Shown: positions 33,653 to 41,670 of the stretch, piece by piece
Layout: each line of letters opens with the position of its first letter
Numbering within the stretch: the first letter of the stretch is position 1
NCBI GenBank assembly: GCA_934122115.1
Contig: CAKOVU010000010.1
Location: forward strand, 1-52,491
Length of the DNA stretch: 52,491 bases
Source of the DNA: UMGS1901 sp934122115
GTDB lineage: Bacteria > Bacillota > Clostridia > TANB77 > CAG-508
Direction of reading: 5' to 3'
Notes under the pieces: model-generated
What the model saw: only the letters and a program-made list of their open reading frames with translations
What the model was told of the DNA's origin: nothing
Database searches by the model: none
Program-made: the position numbers and the translations under genes

Positions 33653-34312
33653 ATGTTTGAAGGCATTATAAAATTATTTAAAAAAATAGGAAGAAAAGAA
33701 CGAGAAGAAATAAGCTCTAAGGAAACTGCAAAAGAAAGATTACACTTAGTTTTAATGCAAGATAGAGCGAATGTATCAGCAGATTTTCTAGAGATGATGA
33801 AACAAGAGATTATAGAAGTAATAAAGAAATATATAGATGTAGATGAAAAAGATATAGATGTAAGATTAACTAATAAAACAAATGAAGATGGTACAACAGG
33901 TGCACCTGCCTTATATGCTAATATTCCAATAGCAGGAATAAAACAAGATGTGGCAGCAAATGAGAAAAAAGAAGAAGAGATAAAAATAGATAATGTGCCT
34001 GAAGTGATTATAGAAGAAGCAAATGAAAACATTGAACTTGATGATAAAGAAGAAGAAAACGGGCAAGAAGAAAAAGAAGTAGTAGTAGAATCTGAAACTA
34101 AACCAGAAGAAGTCAAGGAGATAGTAGAAGAAAAAGAAACAAAAGAGAATAAAGAACCAGAAAAGGTTGAGGAAGAAAAGAAAGCAAGCAATGTTGCAAA
34201 GAAACCAAGTACAGCAAAGAAAAATACACCAAAAACAACTAAAAATAAAACTAATAAAAATGGTAAGAAAACAACAAATACAAACAAACCAAAAAGCCAA
34301 AAAAGTAAATAA
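33653..34312 (+). CDS. minE: Cell division topological factor MinE with long low-complexity C-terminal extension
   Basis: A 219-residue protein. The first ~95 residues are a complete MinE: an amphipathic MFEGIIKLFKKIGR, the MinD-contact helix region AKERLHLVLMQDRA and the dimerisation part FLEMMKQEIIEVIKKYIDVD...IDVRLTN...YANIPI. Typical MinE ends there at about 85-95 residues. Here ~125 extra residues follow, first a Glu/Lys/Asp-rich stretch (about 100-175) and then a Lys/Thr/Asn-rich basic tail ending NTNKPKSQKSK. The ATG at 33653 has TGGAGGT nine bases upstream. MinE stimulates MinD ATPase and creates its oscillation or ring. The role of the extension is unknown; a disordered tether or nucleic-acid contact is possible. 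Confidence 0.9.
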   Translation: MFEGIIKLFKKIGRKEREEISSKETAKERLHLVLMQDRANVSADFLEMMKQEIIEVIKKYIDVDEKDIDVRLTNKTNEDGTTGAPALYANIPIAGIKQDVAANEKKEEEIKIDNVPEVIIEEANENIELDDKEEENGQEEKEVVVESETKPEEVKEIVEEKETKENKEPEKVEEEKKASNVAKKPSTAKKNTPKTTKNKTNKNGKKTTNTNKPKSQKSK

Positions 34313-34336
34313 AGTTTAAATTAAGAGGTTTTGCAA

Positions 34337-35443
34337 ATGAAACAGAGATTATTTAAAAATATGGATTATGGAATTCTTGTTTGTACTGTTATTTTACTTG
34401 TAATAGGTCTTGTAGCACTATTCTCAGCTACACAAAACACGGATTATTCAGAGTTTAAAAAACAAATTATGTGGATATGCATAAGCATTCCAATAATGAT
34501 TTTAATGATATTTATAGATTATGATAGCATTGCAAAAATCTCTCCAATCTTATATGTAATTATACTAATTTTGCTAGTAGCGGTTTTGTTTACAGAACCA
34601 ATAAATGGAGCAACAAGCTGGTTTAATATAGGATCTATTTCAATCCAACCAGCAGAATTTGCAAAAGTAATTGTTGTGATGTTTATTTCATATTTTGCAG
34701 CAAAAATACAAGAAAAAGGCAAAGATGAAATAAGCAGACCAATAAAATTACTTCAAGTATTAGCGATTTTTGCAATACCAGTGTTGTTAATTATAAAACA
34801 ACCTGATTATGGAACAGCACTAGCTTTTGTTATGGCATTGATGTTAATTTTATTTGTAGCAGGAATAAGAAAACGATACATAATAGGGGGAATACTGTTA
34901 GTTGTAATTTTATTACCAGTATTATACTTTTTTGTATTACCAGAACATGCTAAAACTAGAATAGATGTGTTTTTAAATCCAAATTTAGATCCTAGAGGAG
35001 CTGGATACAATGTTATTCAATCAAGATTAGCAATAGGTTCTGGAGAATTCTTGGGAATGGGATTGCTAAAAGGAAATCAAACTCAATTAGGTTTTTTGTA
35101 TCCGAAAACTACGGACTTTATATTTGCTGTTATTGGGGAAGAGATGGGCTTTATAATTGCAGCAACTGTTATAATAACGTATGTTATATTAATAACTAGA
35201 ATTATATATATATCAAAAACGGCTAAAAACATGCTGGGTTCATACATGGCAGCAGGTTTTGCAGGAATATTTTTATTCCACATGGTTGAAAATATAGGAA
35301 TGACAATGGGCTTATTGCCAATAACTGGTGTACCACTTCCATTTGTAAGTTATGGAGGAAGCTCACTTCTTACAAACCTAATAATGATAGCACTTCTATT
35401 AAATATAAGTGGAAGAAGACAGAAAGCAATATTTATGGAATAG
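34337..35443 (+). CDS. rodA: SEDS peptidoglycan glycosyltransferase RodA
   Basis: A 368-residue polytopic membrane protein with about ten helices. Family motifs are SWFNIGSISIQPAEFAKV, KQPDYGTALAFV, YNVIQSRLAIGSGE with GLLKGNQTQLGFLYPKTTDF, FAVIGEEMGF and the C-terminal ITGVPLPFVSYGGSSLLTNL. SEDS proteins polymerise lipid II into glycan strands with a class B PBP. The choice of RodA over FtsW rests on the minDE neighbourhood and short termini, and is likely but not certain. The start is ATG 34337 with AAGAGG eight bases upstream; the TTG six bases earlier is too close to that site. Confidence 0.88.
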   Translation: MKQRLFKNMDYGILVCTVILLVIGLVALFSATQNTDYSEFKKQIMWICISIPIMILMIFIDYDSIAKISPILYVIILILLVAVLFTEPINGATSWFNIGSISIQPAEFAKVIVVMFISYFAAKIQEKGKDEISRPIKLLQVLAIFAIPVLLIIKQPDYGTALAFVMALMLILFVAGIRKRYIIGGILLVVILLPVLYFFVLPEHAKTRIDVFLNPNLDPRGAGYNVIQSRLAIGSGEFLGMGLLKGNQTQLGFLYPKTTDFIFAVIGEEMGFIIAATVIITYVILITRIIYISKTAKNMLGSYMAAGFAGIFLFHMVENIGMTMGLLPITGVPLPFVSYGGSSLLTNLIMIALLLNISGRRQKAIFME

Positions 35444-35451
35444 GATTAATT

Positions 35452-36414
35452 ATGAAGATAGGAAATGTAGAATTAGAAAATAATATATTTTTAGCTCCAA
35501 TGGCAGGTATAACAGACCTGCCATTTAGATTAATATGCAAAGAGCAAGGAGCTGGGCTTGTATATACAGAAATGGTAAGCAGCAAGGCTTTATTCTATGG
35601 AGATGAAAAAACAAAACAATTATTAAAATCTAATCCAAAAGAAAAGCCTTTAGCAGTTCAAATTTTTGGAAGTGATTTAGAGGCAATAAAGTATTCTGTA
35701 AAATATTTGAATGATTACGCTGATATTATAGATATAAATATGGGATGCCCAGCACCTAAAATTGTAAAAAATGGTGATGGAAGCAAAATTCTATTAGACT
35801 TAGAATTGGTTAAGCAAATTGTGGAAGTGGCTGTAAATAATGCAAAAGTTCCAGTTACAGTGAAGATAAGAAAAGGCTGGGATAATGAACATGTGGTAGC
35901 TGTGGAAGCAGCAAAAATAATAGAGAATGCTGGTGCAAGTGCAATTGCAGTACATGGAAGAACAAGAAATCAATTTTATGCTGGAGAAGCTGATTGGGAT
36001 ATAATTAAAAAAGTAAAAGAAAGCGTGAAAATTCCGGTAATAGGAAATGGAGATATAAAATCGGCAGAGCTTGCAAAAGAAATGTTAGATTATACAAATG
36101 TGGATGCAGTAATGATTGGAAGGGCTACTATGGGAAATCCATGGATTTTTAGAGAAACGCTAGAATATTTAAAAACAGGTAATAAAATAGCAGAGCCAAC
36201 CATAGATGAAAGGGTAGAAACACTACTTAAACATTTAGGATTGGAAATTGCATTAAAAGGAGAAGTAGTAGCAGTAAAAGAAATGAGAAAATATATCAGT
36301 GGCTATACAAAAGGATTACCTGAAGCAAGTCAGTTTAGATGCGAAATAAATAAATTGCAAACAGCAGAAGAAGTAAGATTATGTGTTCAAAAATATTTTA
36401 ATAATCTAAAATAA
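35452..36414 (+). CDS. dusB: tRNA-dihydrouridine synthase (DusB type)
   Basis: A 320-residue FMN-dependent TIM-barrel enzyme that reduces uridines in the tRNA D-loop. The N-terminus has NIFLAPMAGITDLPFR. The catalytic Cys is in DINMGCPAPKIVKNGDGS. Further motifs are VTVKIRKGWD, AIAVHGRTRNQFYAGEADW and VIGNGDIKSAE, with the FMN phosphate-binding VDAVMIGRATMGNPW. The C-terminal helical domain starts at about residue 245. It begins 8 bases after rodA with a weak AGGA site, so it probably depends on translation coupling. It is the last gene before the palindrome at 36438. Confidence 0.93.
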   Translation: MKIGNVELENNIFLAPMAGITDLPFRLICKEQGAGLVYTEMVSSKALFYGDEKTKQLLKSNPKEKPLAVQIFGSDLEAIKYSVKYLNDYADIIDINMGCPAPKIVKNGDGSKILLDLELVKQIVEVAVNNAKVPVTVKIRKGWDNEHVVAVEAAKIIENAGASAIAVHGRTRNQFYAGEADWDIIKKVKESVKIPVIGNGDIKSAELAKEMLDYTNVDAVMIGRATMGNPWIFRETLEYLKTGNKIAEPTIDERVETLLKHLGLEIALKGEVVAVKEMRKYISGYTKGLPEASQFRCEINKLQTAEEVRLCVQKYFNNLK

Positions 36415-36437
36415 TAGAATTAAATAAGCTTTAATAT

Positions 36438-36471
36438 AATAAACATGTATAAAACATTATACATGTTTATT
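36438..36471 (+). terminator. Perfect 15-bp hairpin after dusB
   Basis: AATAAACATGTATAA and its exact complement TTATACATGTTTATT with loop AACA are followed by only a short T run (TTGTG). It is probably a terminator for the min operon. Being so symmetrical and only 18 bases before the next ATG, it might instead be an operator. Confidence 0.6.
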
Positions 36472-36489
36472 TGTGTTAAAGGAGAGTCG

Positions 36490-37098
36490 ATGAAAAAGAA
36501 AATAATTATTATATGTTTAATTGTGTTAGTTGGAATTTTGATTATATTTTTTGTTAAAAATAATTATAAAAAAAATAAAATTGGAAATAATATTAGCAAC
36601 AGCACATTAGAAGAGTGCGAAAAATATATTTACGATATTAACTCATATGAAGCAATTGTACAAATAACGGTAAAAAGCAATAAAAATGAAAATAAATATC
36701 TAATAAAGCAAGTATGCAAAGGAGATACAGCTACCCAAGAGGTTTTAGAGCCTGAAAATATTAAAGGAATTAAGATAATATATAAGGATAATCAACTTAC
36801 TGTAGAAAATACCAAACTAACGTTAAAGAAGATATATGAAAGTTATCCGTATGTTAGCGAAAATGTTTTATTCCTGAATGATTTTATAAAACAATATAAG
36901 CAAAACAATGAAAATAGCAATATAGAAAAAAATGAGGAAAATGTAATTTTAACAGTAAAAACGAACAACAAATATAGAGCTAAAGAACAATTATATATAA
37001 ATGTAAAAACAGGTCTTCCGGAGAAATTAATAGTACAAGACAATAACAAAAATACAACTATCTACATATCATATAGTGAGATTAAATTAAACAATTAA
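36490..37098 (+). CDS. Membrane-anchored LolA-like protein, possibly related to GerS
   Basis: A 202-residue protein with an N-terminal membrane anchor (KKKIIIICLIVLVGILIIFF) and no convincing lipobox. The rest (about 35-202) shows alternating strands such as SYEAIVQITVKSNKNENKYL and the segment VLFLNDFIKQY, like LolA-fold proteins including the clostridial germination protein GerS. In C. difficile, as I recall, gerS is followed by alr and then mazE-mazF. Here mazF is the next gene, which supports the GerS link although alr and mazE are missing. GerS works with CwlD on spore cortex, and the cwlD in this window is frameshifted. The family call is tentative. ATG 36490 has AAAGGAG five bases upstream. 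Confidence 0.55.
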   Translation: MKKKIIIICLIVLVGILIIFFVKNNYKKNKIGNNISNSTLEECEKYIYDINSYEAIVQITVKSNKNENKYLIKQVCKGDTATQEVLEPENIKGIKIIYKDNQLTVENTKLTLKKIYESYPYVSENVLFLNDFIKQYKQNNENSNIEKNEENVILTVKTNNKYRAKEQLYINVKTGLPEKLIVQDNNKNTTIYISYSEIKLNN

Positions 37099-37167
37099 TT
37101 TCAAACTAATATTGTAAATATATCAAAAAACAAAATCTTAGTTACACAAATATTGGGAGTGAATAAT

Positions 37168-37512
37168 ATGGTAGTAAAAAGAGGAGATATGTTTTATGCA
37201 GATTTAAGTCCTGTTGTTGGATCTGAACAAGGTGGGATAAGGCCTGTTGTAATAATACAAAATGATATGGGAAATAAACATAGCCCAACTGTGATTGCTG
37301 CGGCTATTACTTCACAAATGGGAAAAAATAAGTTGCCAACACACATAGAAATAGGCCCGCAAAATAGCGATTTGAAAGCAGAATCAATTGTTTTAACAGA
37401 GCAAATTCGAACCATTGATAAAAGTAGATTAAAAGAAAAAATAGGGCATATTGATGATGCTACAGTAATGAACAAAATAAATAATGCTTTAGGAGTAAGT
37501 TTTGGTTTATAA
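37168..37512 (+). CDS. mazF: MazF/EndoA-family endoribonuclease toxin
   Basis: A 114-residue PemK/MazF fold protein that cleaves mRNA at short sequences. Signatures are VKRGDMFYADLSPVVGSEQGG, RPVVIIQND, TVIAAAITSQ, LPTHIEI, SIVLTEQIRTIDKSRL and the C-terminal ALGVSFGL. The ATG at 37168 has GGGAG eight bases upstream. The cognate antitoxin MazE, normally directly upstream and overlapping, is not present: the 69 bases between the GerS-like gene and mazF hold no reading frame of useful length. The antitoxin may be encoded elsewhere, or the toxin may be tolerated for another reason. Confidence 0.93.
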   Translation: MVVKRGDMFYADLSPVVGSEQGGIRPVVIIQNDMGNKHSPTVIAAAITSQMGKNKLPTHIEIGPQNSDLKAESIVLTEQIRTIDKSRLKEKIGHIDDATVMNKINNALGVSFGL

Positions 37513-37517
37513 TATTA

Positions 37518-37555
37518 AATTAAGAAGCTAAACTTTTAGCTTCTTAATTATTTTT
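37518..37555 (+). terminator. Bidirectional terminator between mazF and the HD-GYP-like gene
   Basis: AATTAAGAAGCTAAA and TTTAGCTTCTTAATT flank a two-base centre, followed by ATTTTT. The minus-strand gene ends inside this hairpin, so its last codons form part of the stem. Confidence 0.8.
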
Positions 37556-38472
37556 ATTTCGTTGTATAAATCATCTACTCTTTTTTCTCTAACAACTAAA
37601 GCTGCTTTATATTCTTCTAAAATAGTAGTGTAATTATCTATATTCTCTCCGCTCTGTAGTAATAAATTTATACCTTCTGCATAATAATCCTTTTTCTTTT
37701 GCTTGTCGGTTGATTCCATTTTTGCTTTGTACTTACCAATTAATTCTAATCTTTTAACATTATCTTTTAAATAATCAATATAATCAACAACACAGCTAAT
37801 TTCATAAAGGGTATCCTCAATTACAGCTTTAAATAGAGCTTTTAAAACAGTAGGGTTAACTTTTCCCAATTTTGAATTTGTAGATAATTGATCCAAAGCT
37901 GCAGCTTGTGCGTAAAAATCAGGAGTAGCATCTTTTATAAGTTCTTTCAAAGTTTCAGAAATATTAACGTGGGTGGTATAATGTCTTTTAGTAACAATAG
38001 CATCATATTCATCAGCAACACGAATAACTTGCGCACTAAAGGGAATATCCTTTTTGGTTAATCTCTGTGGGTAGCCAGTACCATTTAAAGCTTCGTGATG
38101 ATATAAAGGGCCTTCAGAATAAAGCTTTAGTTGGAAATCTTTATTACAGTAGTCAAAGCCAAGAGTAGTATGTGTTTTCATTACCTCATATTCTTCATCG
38201 GTTAGTCGATCAGGTTTTTCCAAAATTTCCTTTGGAATAAACATCTTTCCAATATCGTGCAAATAGCCGCAAATTGTAGTATGGAGAGTGAATTTTTTAT
38301 TTAATCTAAGATATTGGCAAATTCTACAACTTAAATTACCAACATTTATACAATGCCTTTTGGTAATATTATCTAAATGATCTAAAACAGATAATTGATA
38401 ACGCATATTTTTATCTAAATTGTATAATTTTACTGATGATGAATCATAAAAATCAATTGTTTCTTTGTACAT
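37528..38472 (-). CDS. HD-GYP-like domain protein, possible cyclic-di-GMP phosphodiesterase
   Basis: A 314-residue cytosolic protein. The HD-GYP core occupies about residues 30-190: KRHCINVGNLSCRICQYL, then GYLHDIGKMFIPKEILEKP, LTDEEYEVMKTHTTLGFDYC, YHHEALNGTGYPQRLTKKDI and RVADEYDAIVTKRHY. The His/Asp metal ligands and the GYP triplet are present, with HHEALNG replacing the usual HHExxDG. There is no receiver, PAS or membrane domain; the C-terminal ~90 residues look helical and charged. HD-GYP enzymes hydrolyse cyclic dinucleotides. The lone domain leaves the controlling signal unknown. AAGGAG precedes the ATG, and a promoter lies at 38505-38533. Confidence 0.82.
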   Translation of the reverse strand: MYKETIDFYDSSSVKLYNLDKNMRYQLSVLDHLDNITKRHCINVGNLSCRICQYLRLNKKFTLHTTICGYLHDIGKMFIPKEILEKPDRLTDEEYEVMKTHTTLGFDYCNKDFQLKLYSEGPLYHHEALNGTGYPQRLTKKDIPFSAQVIRVADEYDAIVTKRHYTTHVNISETLKELIKDATPDFYAQAAALDQLSTNSKLGKVNPTVLKALFKAVIEDTLYEISCVVDYIDYLKDNVKRLELIGKYKAKMESTDKQKKKDYYAEGINLLLQSGENIDNYTTILEEYKAALVVREKRVDDLYNEIKIIKKLKV

Positions 38473-38504
38473 TAATCTTCTCCTTAGTTAATATAATTAA
38501 TATT

Positions 38505-38533
38505 AATATAACATTACCAAATAAAAAAAACAA
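38505..38533 (-). promoter_or_regulatory. Possible promoter for the HD-GYP-like gene
   Basis: On the minus strand: TTGTTT (38533-38528), a 17-bp spacer and TATATT (38510-38505), about 35 bases before the ATG. Confidence 0.5.
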
Positions 38534-38558
38534 TATAAAAATAAAAAGAAATTTTTAC

Positions 38559-38587
38559 TTGACAATTATTATAATTTGTATTATCTT
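38559..38587 (+). promoter_or_regulatory. acpP promoter
   Basis: Perfect TTGACA at 38559-38564, a 17-bp spacer and a weak TATCTT at 38582-38587, 45 bases upstream of the acpP ATG. Confidence 0.6.
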
Positions 38588-38631
38588 ATGTAATAAGGTA
38601 AGAGATACTTGGGAGGGGGTGAACTTATACA

Positions 38632-38874
38632 ATGAGTTCAGAAGAAATATTAGAAAAAGTAAAAGGAATAATAGTGGAACAATTAGGAGTTGCTGATACA
38701 GCAGTTACTATGGAAGCTTCTTTTATAGATGATTTGGGTGCTGATTCACTAGATATAGTAGAATTAATAATGGCATTAGAAGAGGAATTTGACACAGAAA
38801 TCCCTGATAGCGATGCTGAAAAGATTGTAACAGTAGGTGATGTGGTAGATTACATAAAGGAACATGTAGCTTAA
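38632..38874 (+). CDS. acpP: Acyl carrier protein
   Basis: An 80-residue acidic four-helix protein. The phosphopantetheine attachment site is Ser39 in DDLGADSLDIVELIMALEEEF, a near-perfect match to the family. It carries growing acyl chains in fatty-acid synthesis. A strong purine-rich ribosome site (GGGAGGGGGTGA) lies nine bases upstream of the ATG, in keeping with high expression. The gene has its own promoter and terminator. The fab genes that often precede acpP are not here, but rnc follows as in Bacillus and many Clostridia. Confidence 0.97.
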   Translation: MSSEEILEKVKGIIVEQLGVADTAVTMEASFIDDLGADSLDIVELIMALEEEFDTEIPDSDAEKIVTVGDVVDYIKEHVA

Positions 38875-38898
38875 CATCAAATGATAAAGTATAAATTT

Positions 38899-38926
38899 GA
38901 AAGGTAAAAATACCTTTCTTTTTTTT
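38899..38926 (+). terminator. acpP terminator
   Basis: The 8-bp stem GAAAGGTA/TACCTTTC with loop AAAA is followed by eight T's, 25 bases after the stop codon. Confidence 0.88.
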
Positions 38927-38971
38927 ATAAAATAATGTATAATAGATAATGTAGTAATTGGAGGTGAGAAA

Positions 38972-39658
38972 ATGGAAGAAAAGAATTTAGAAAAATTAGA
39001 AAGTAGCATCGGATATAAATTTAAAAATATTAATCTTTTAAAAAATGCGTTAGTGCATACATCATATGCATATGAAAAAAATATTAGTAGTAATGAAAAG
39101 CTAGAATTTTTGGGGGATAGCATATTGGAATTTATTTCTAGCAAATATATTTACAATACATATCCAAAGTTAAAAGAAGGAGAAATGACTAAAGTTAGAG
39201 CTACAGTAGTATGTGAAGATAGCCTATACGAAATTGCAAATAGGCATAATTTTAGTGATTTCTTGTATGTGGGAAAATCAGAAAGAGTGTGCCACGGGAA
39301 TAGGAAAAAAGCAATGCTAGCAGATAGTGTAGAAGCGGTAATAGCTGCTATTTATTTTGATTCAGGAATAGAAGCTGCAGAAAAATTTATAATAGATAAT
39401 TTGAAACAAGCCATAGAAGTAGCTACTAAAAATGTTGGAATAAAAGACCATAAAACTGTTTTGCAAGAAATTTTGCAAGCAAATGGAAGCATAAAAATAG
39501 AGTATGTGATTATAGACGAAAAAGGTCCAGACCATGATAAAACATTTACAGCAGAAGTAAAAGCAAATGGACAAGTTTTAGCAACAGGAATTGGAAAAAC
39601 AAAGAAACAAGCTGAAATGAATGCAGCAGATAAAGCAATAAAAAATATACAACTTTAA
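38972..39658 (+). CDS. rnc: Ribonuclease III
   Basis: A 228-residue double-strand-specific endoribonuclease used in rRNA maturation and regulatory RNA decay. The catalytic domain carries the signature NEKLEFLGDSILEFISSKYIY with its acidic metal ligands, then LADSVEAVIAAIYFDSG with the final conserved Glu. The C-terminal dsRNA-binding domain (about residues 155-228) has HKTVLQEILQANG and the tail TGIGKTKKQAEMNAADKAI. GGAGGTGAG precedes the ATG. A TATAAT-like -10 at 38938-38943 lies just after the acpP terminator. It is followed after 12 bases by the radical SAM gene; smc and ftsY, common downstream partners, are not present. Confidence 0.96.
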   Translation: MEEKNLEKLESSIGYKFKNINLLKNALVHTSYAYEKNISSNEKLEFLGDSILEFISSKYIYNTYPKLKEGEMTKVRATVVCEDSLYEIANRHNFSDFLYVGKSERVCHGNRKKAMLADSVEAVIAAIYFDSGIEAAEKFIIDNLKQAIEVATKNVGIKDHKTVLQEILQANGSIKIEYVIIDEKGPDHDKTFTAEVKANGQVLATGIGKTKKQAEMNAADKAIKNIQL

Positions 39659-39670
39659 GGAGGCACTAAT

Positions 39671-40708
39671 TTGAAAAAAGAATATATAATACCAATATTT
39701 GTTCCACATTTAGGATGCAAAAAATGTTGTACTTTCTGTAATCAAAGAAAGATAAGTGGAGAGCAAAAGCAAGTTACTGCAGAAGATGTAAAAAATACGA
39801 TTGAATATTATTTGAAGAATTTTAAAAGTTCTGATAATTATGTAGAAGTAGCCTTCTTTGGAGGAAGCTTTACTGCAATAGATAAAAATATACAAGAAGA
39901 ATTATTAACTGCAGTACAACCATATATAAAAAATAAAAAAGTAAATAGTATACGATTATCTACAAGGCCTGATGCAATTGATAAAGATATATTAAAATTT
40001 TTAAAAAAGAACCACGTAAAAACTATAGAGCTAGGGGTTCAATCTACTAATAATTATATATTAGCAAGGTGCAAAAGAGGGCACAGTTTTGAAGATGTAA
40101 AAAAAGCATCTAAGTTAATAAAATGGTATGGATTTAATCTTGGGCATCAGATGATGGTTGGTTTACCAGATAGTAGTGAAAAAGATGACATACAAACTGC
40201 TAAGGATATTATAAAATTGAGACCTAAGATGGTAAGAATATATCCAGTTTTAGTAATCAAAGGAACAGAATTAGAAGAGGAATATAATAAGAAAGACTTT
40301 ATACCATTAAATGTATCTCAGGCAGTTGAAAGATCTAAAGAAATAGTAAAACTTTTCAGAAAGAAAAACATAGAAGTAATAAGAACTGGGTTGCAAAATA
40401 CGGATTCAATTTCATCTCCTGAAAAAGAGGGAAGTGAAGTAATTGCAGGTCCATATCATCCAGCTTTTGGCCAATTAGTGGAAGATGCAATTTGGTATGA
40501 TAAAATAACTGATGAAATAAAAAAGATAAATTCTAAAGTTATAAGAGTAGAAATACAAGCCAATAAAGAGAATATAAATAATATAATTGGTCACAAAAAA
40601 GAGAATATAAAAAGATTAAAAGATACATATGCTCTTATTGCTACTGTTAAAGAAAACGATAAAATTAGACCAAATGATTTTAAAATAAAAGTGCTAGAAG
40701 TTGCATAA
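39671..40708 (+). CDS. Elp3-like radical SAM protein
   Basis: A 345-residue radical SAM enzyme. The cluster motif is GCKKCCTFCNQRKISG (Cys-x3-Cys-x2-Cys), followed by EVAFFGGSFTAID, SIRLSTRPDAID, VKTIELGVQSTNNYIL and GHQMMVGLPDSSEKD. This matches the Elp3/TIGR01211-like group without the GNAT acetyltransferase domain of true Elp3; the C-terminal segment has GPYHPAFGQLVEDAIWYD. Such genes sit next to rnc in many Clostridia. The substrate is uncertain; a role in RNA modification is suspected from the Elp3 relationship. The start codon is TTG 39671 with AAGGAGG seven bases upstream. Confidence 0.85.
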   Translation: MKKEYIIPIFVPHLGCKKCCTFCNQRKISGEQKQVTAEDVKNTIEYYLKNFKSSDNYVEVAFFGGSFTAIDKNIQEELLTAVQPYIKNKKVNSIRLSTRPDAIDKDILKFLKKNHVKTIELGVQSTNNYILARCKRGHSFEDVKKASKLIKWYGFNLGHQMMVGLPDSSEKDDIQTAKDIIKLRPKMVRIYPVLVIKGTELEEEYNKKDFIPLNVSQAVERSKEIVKLFRKKNIEVIRTGLQNTDSISSPEKEGSEVIAGPYHPAFGQLVEDAIWYDKITDEIKKINSKVIRVEIQANKENINNIIGHKKENIKRLKDTYALIATVKENDKIRPNDFKIKVLEVA

Positions 40709-40721
40709 ATGCATAAAAAAG

Positions 40722-40758
40722 CCTATATTTGCCAATAATGGTAATATAGGTGATTTTT
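40722..40758 (+). terminator. Terminator-like hairpin whose 3' arm carries the next gene's ribosome site
   Basis: CCTATATT/AATATAGG with an inner CCA/TGG helix and loop ATAA is followed by TGATTTTTA. The 3' arm supplies AGGTGA, the ribosome site for the ATG at 40762, an arrangement like that at 12334-12386. Confidence 0.5.
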
Positions 40759-40761
40759 ATT

Positions 40762-41592
40762 ATGAAAAAAGTAGTGTTGGCATATATAGGTATTACTATT
40801 GGAGCCCTATTAATGGCGGTAGGAATCTCGCTTTTCTTAGTACCAAACGAGCTTTCTACGGGAGGATTCTCAGGAATTTCTTTAATAACATATTATTTAT
40901 TCAAATTTCCATTAGGAACTACTATGCTTATTTTGAATATTCCACTTTTAATAATAGCATTCTTCAAAATAGGCAAAGAACTATTTTTTAGATCAATATA
41001 TGGAACAGTATTGCTCGCTACATTTGTGGATTGGCTAGATAGATTAAAACCTCTTACACAGGATAGATTTTTAGCGTGTATATATGGAGGAATTTTGGTA
41101 GGAATAGGAACGGCAGCAATATTAAAGCTAAATGGCTCAACAGGTGGTTCGGATTTGCTATCATATGTAATAAAAGAATTCAGACCACAGTATAGAAGCA
41201 GCAGTCTTATTTTAATAATAGATTTTATAATAATTACAGTAAATGTATTTGTTTTTAAAACCATCGAAGTTGGATTATATTCTACAATAGCAATATATTT
41301 GATGGGAAAAATGATAGATATTATATTTGAAGGTGCAAACTTTGCCAAAGTAATTTTAATAATATCTCCAAAGTATAGAGAAATAGCCAAACAAATTGGA
41401 GATGAAGTAAGAAGAGGAAGCACTGGCATAGTTTCAAGAGGAATGTATACAAGCGAAGAGAAAATGACTTTGCTATGTGTGGGCTCTAGAACAGAATCAT
41501 ATGTGATAGAGAATATAGCAAAGAAGATAGATAAAAATTCTTTTATAATTATAATAAATGCAAGAGAGGTATTAGGAAAAGGTTTTAAATAA
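40762..41592 (+). CDS. YitT-family membrane protein (DUF161/DUF2179)
   Basis: A 276-residue polytopic protein. About five membrane helices lie in the first 170 residues, starting VVLAYIGITIGALLMAVGIS, with the family-typical FLVPNELSTGGFSGI and IGTAAILKLNGSTGGSDLL. The C-terminal cytosolic DUF2179 domain begins near residue 195 (AKVILIISPKYREIAKQI) and ends in FIIIINAREVLGKGF. The family is common and multi-copy in Firmicutes; its transport or sensing role has not been settled. The ATG at 40762 has AGGTGA nine bases upstream; a GTG at 40750 is an alternative start. Confidence 0.88.
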   Translation: MKKVVLAYIGITIGALLMAVGISLFLVPNELSTGGFSGISLITYYLFKFPLGTTMLILNIPLLIIAFFKIGKELFFRSIYGTVLLATFVDWLDRLKPLTQDRFLACIYGGILVGIGTAAILKLNGSTGGSDLLSYVIKEFRPQYRSSSLILIIDFIIITVNVFVFKTIEVGLYSTIAIYLMGKMIDIIFEGANFAKVILIISPKYREIAKQIGDEVRRGSTGIVSRGMYTSEEKMTLLCVGSRTESYVIENIAKKIDKNSFIIIINAREVLGKGFK

Positions 41593-41611
41593 AATACCAG
41601 AACTATTGAAT

Positions 41612-41639
41612 TTGTGACGCATAAATGGTTTAATATGAT
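41612..41639 (+). promoter_or_regulatory. Possible promoter of the ogg-addB-udg operon
   Basis: TTGTGA at 41612-41617, a 16-bp spacer and TATGAT at 41634-41639, about 30 bases before the ogg ATG. Confidence 0.45.
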
Positions 41640-41670
41640 GTATAAGAAATAAAAAATAAGGATTGATAAA

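Noticed and set aside
33472..34287. 271-codon minus-strand frame opposite minD and minE
   Set aside because: Phe/Ser-rich low complexity, a mirror of the Glu/Lys-rich MinE tail; no ribosome site, and minD and minE are certain on the other strand.
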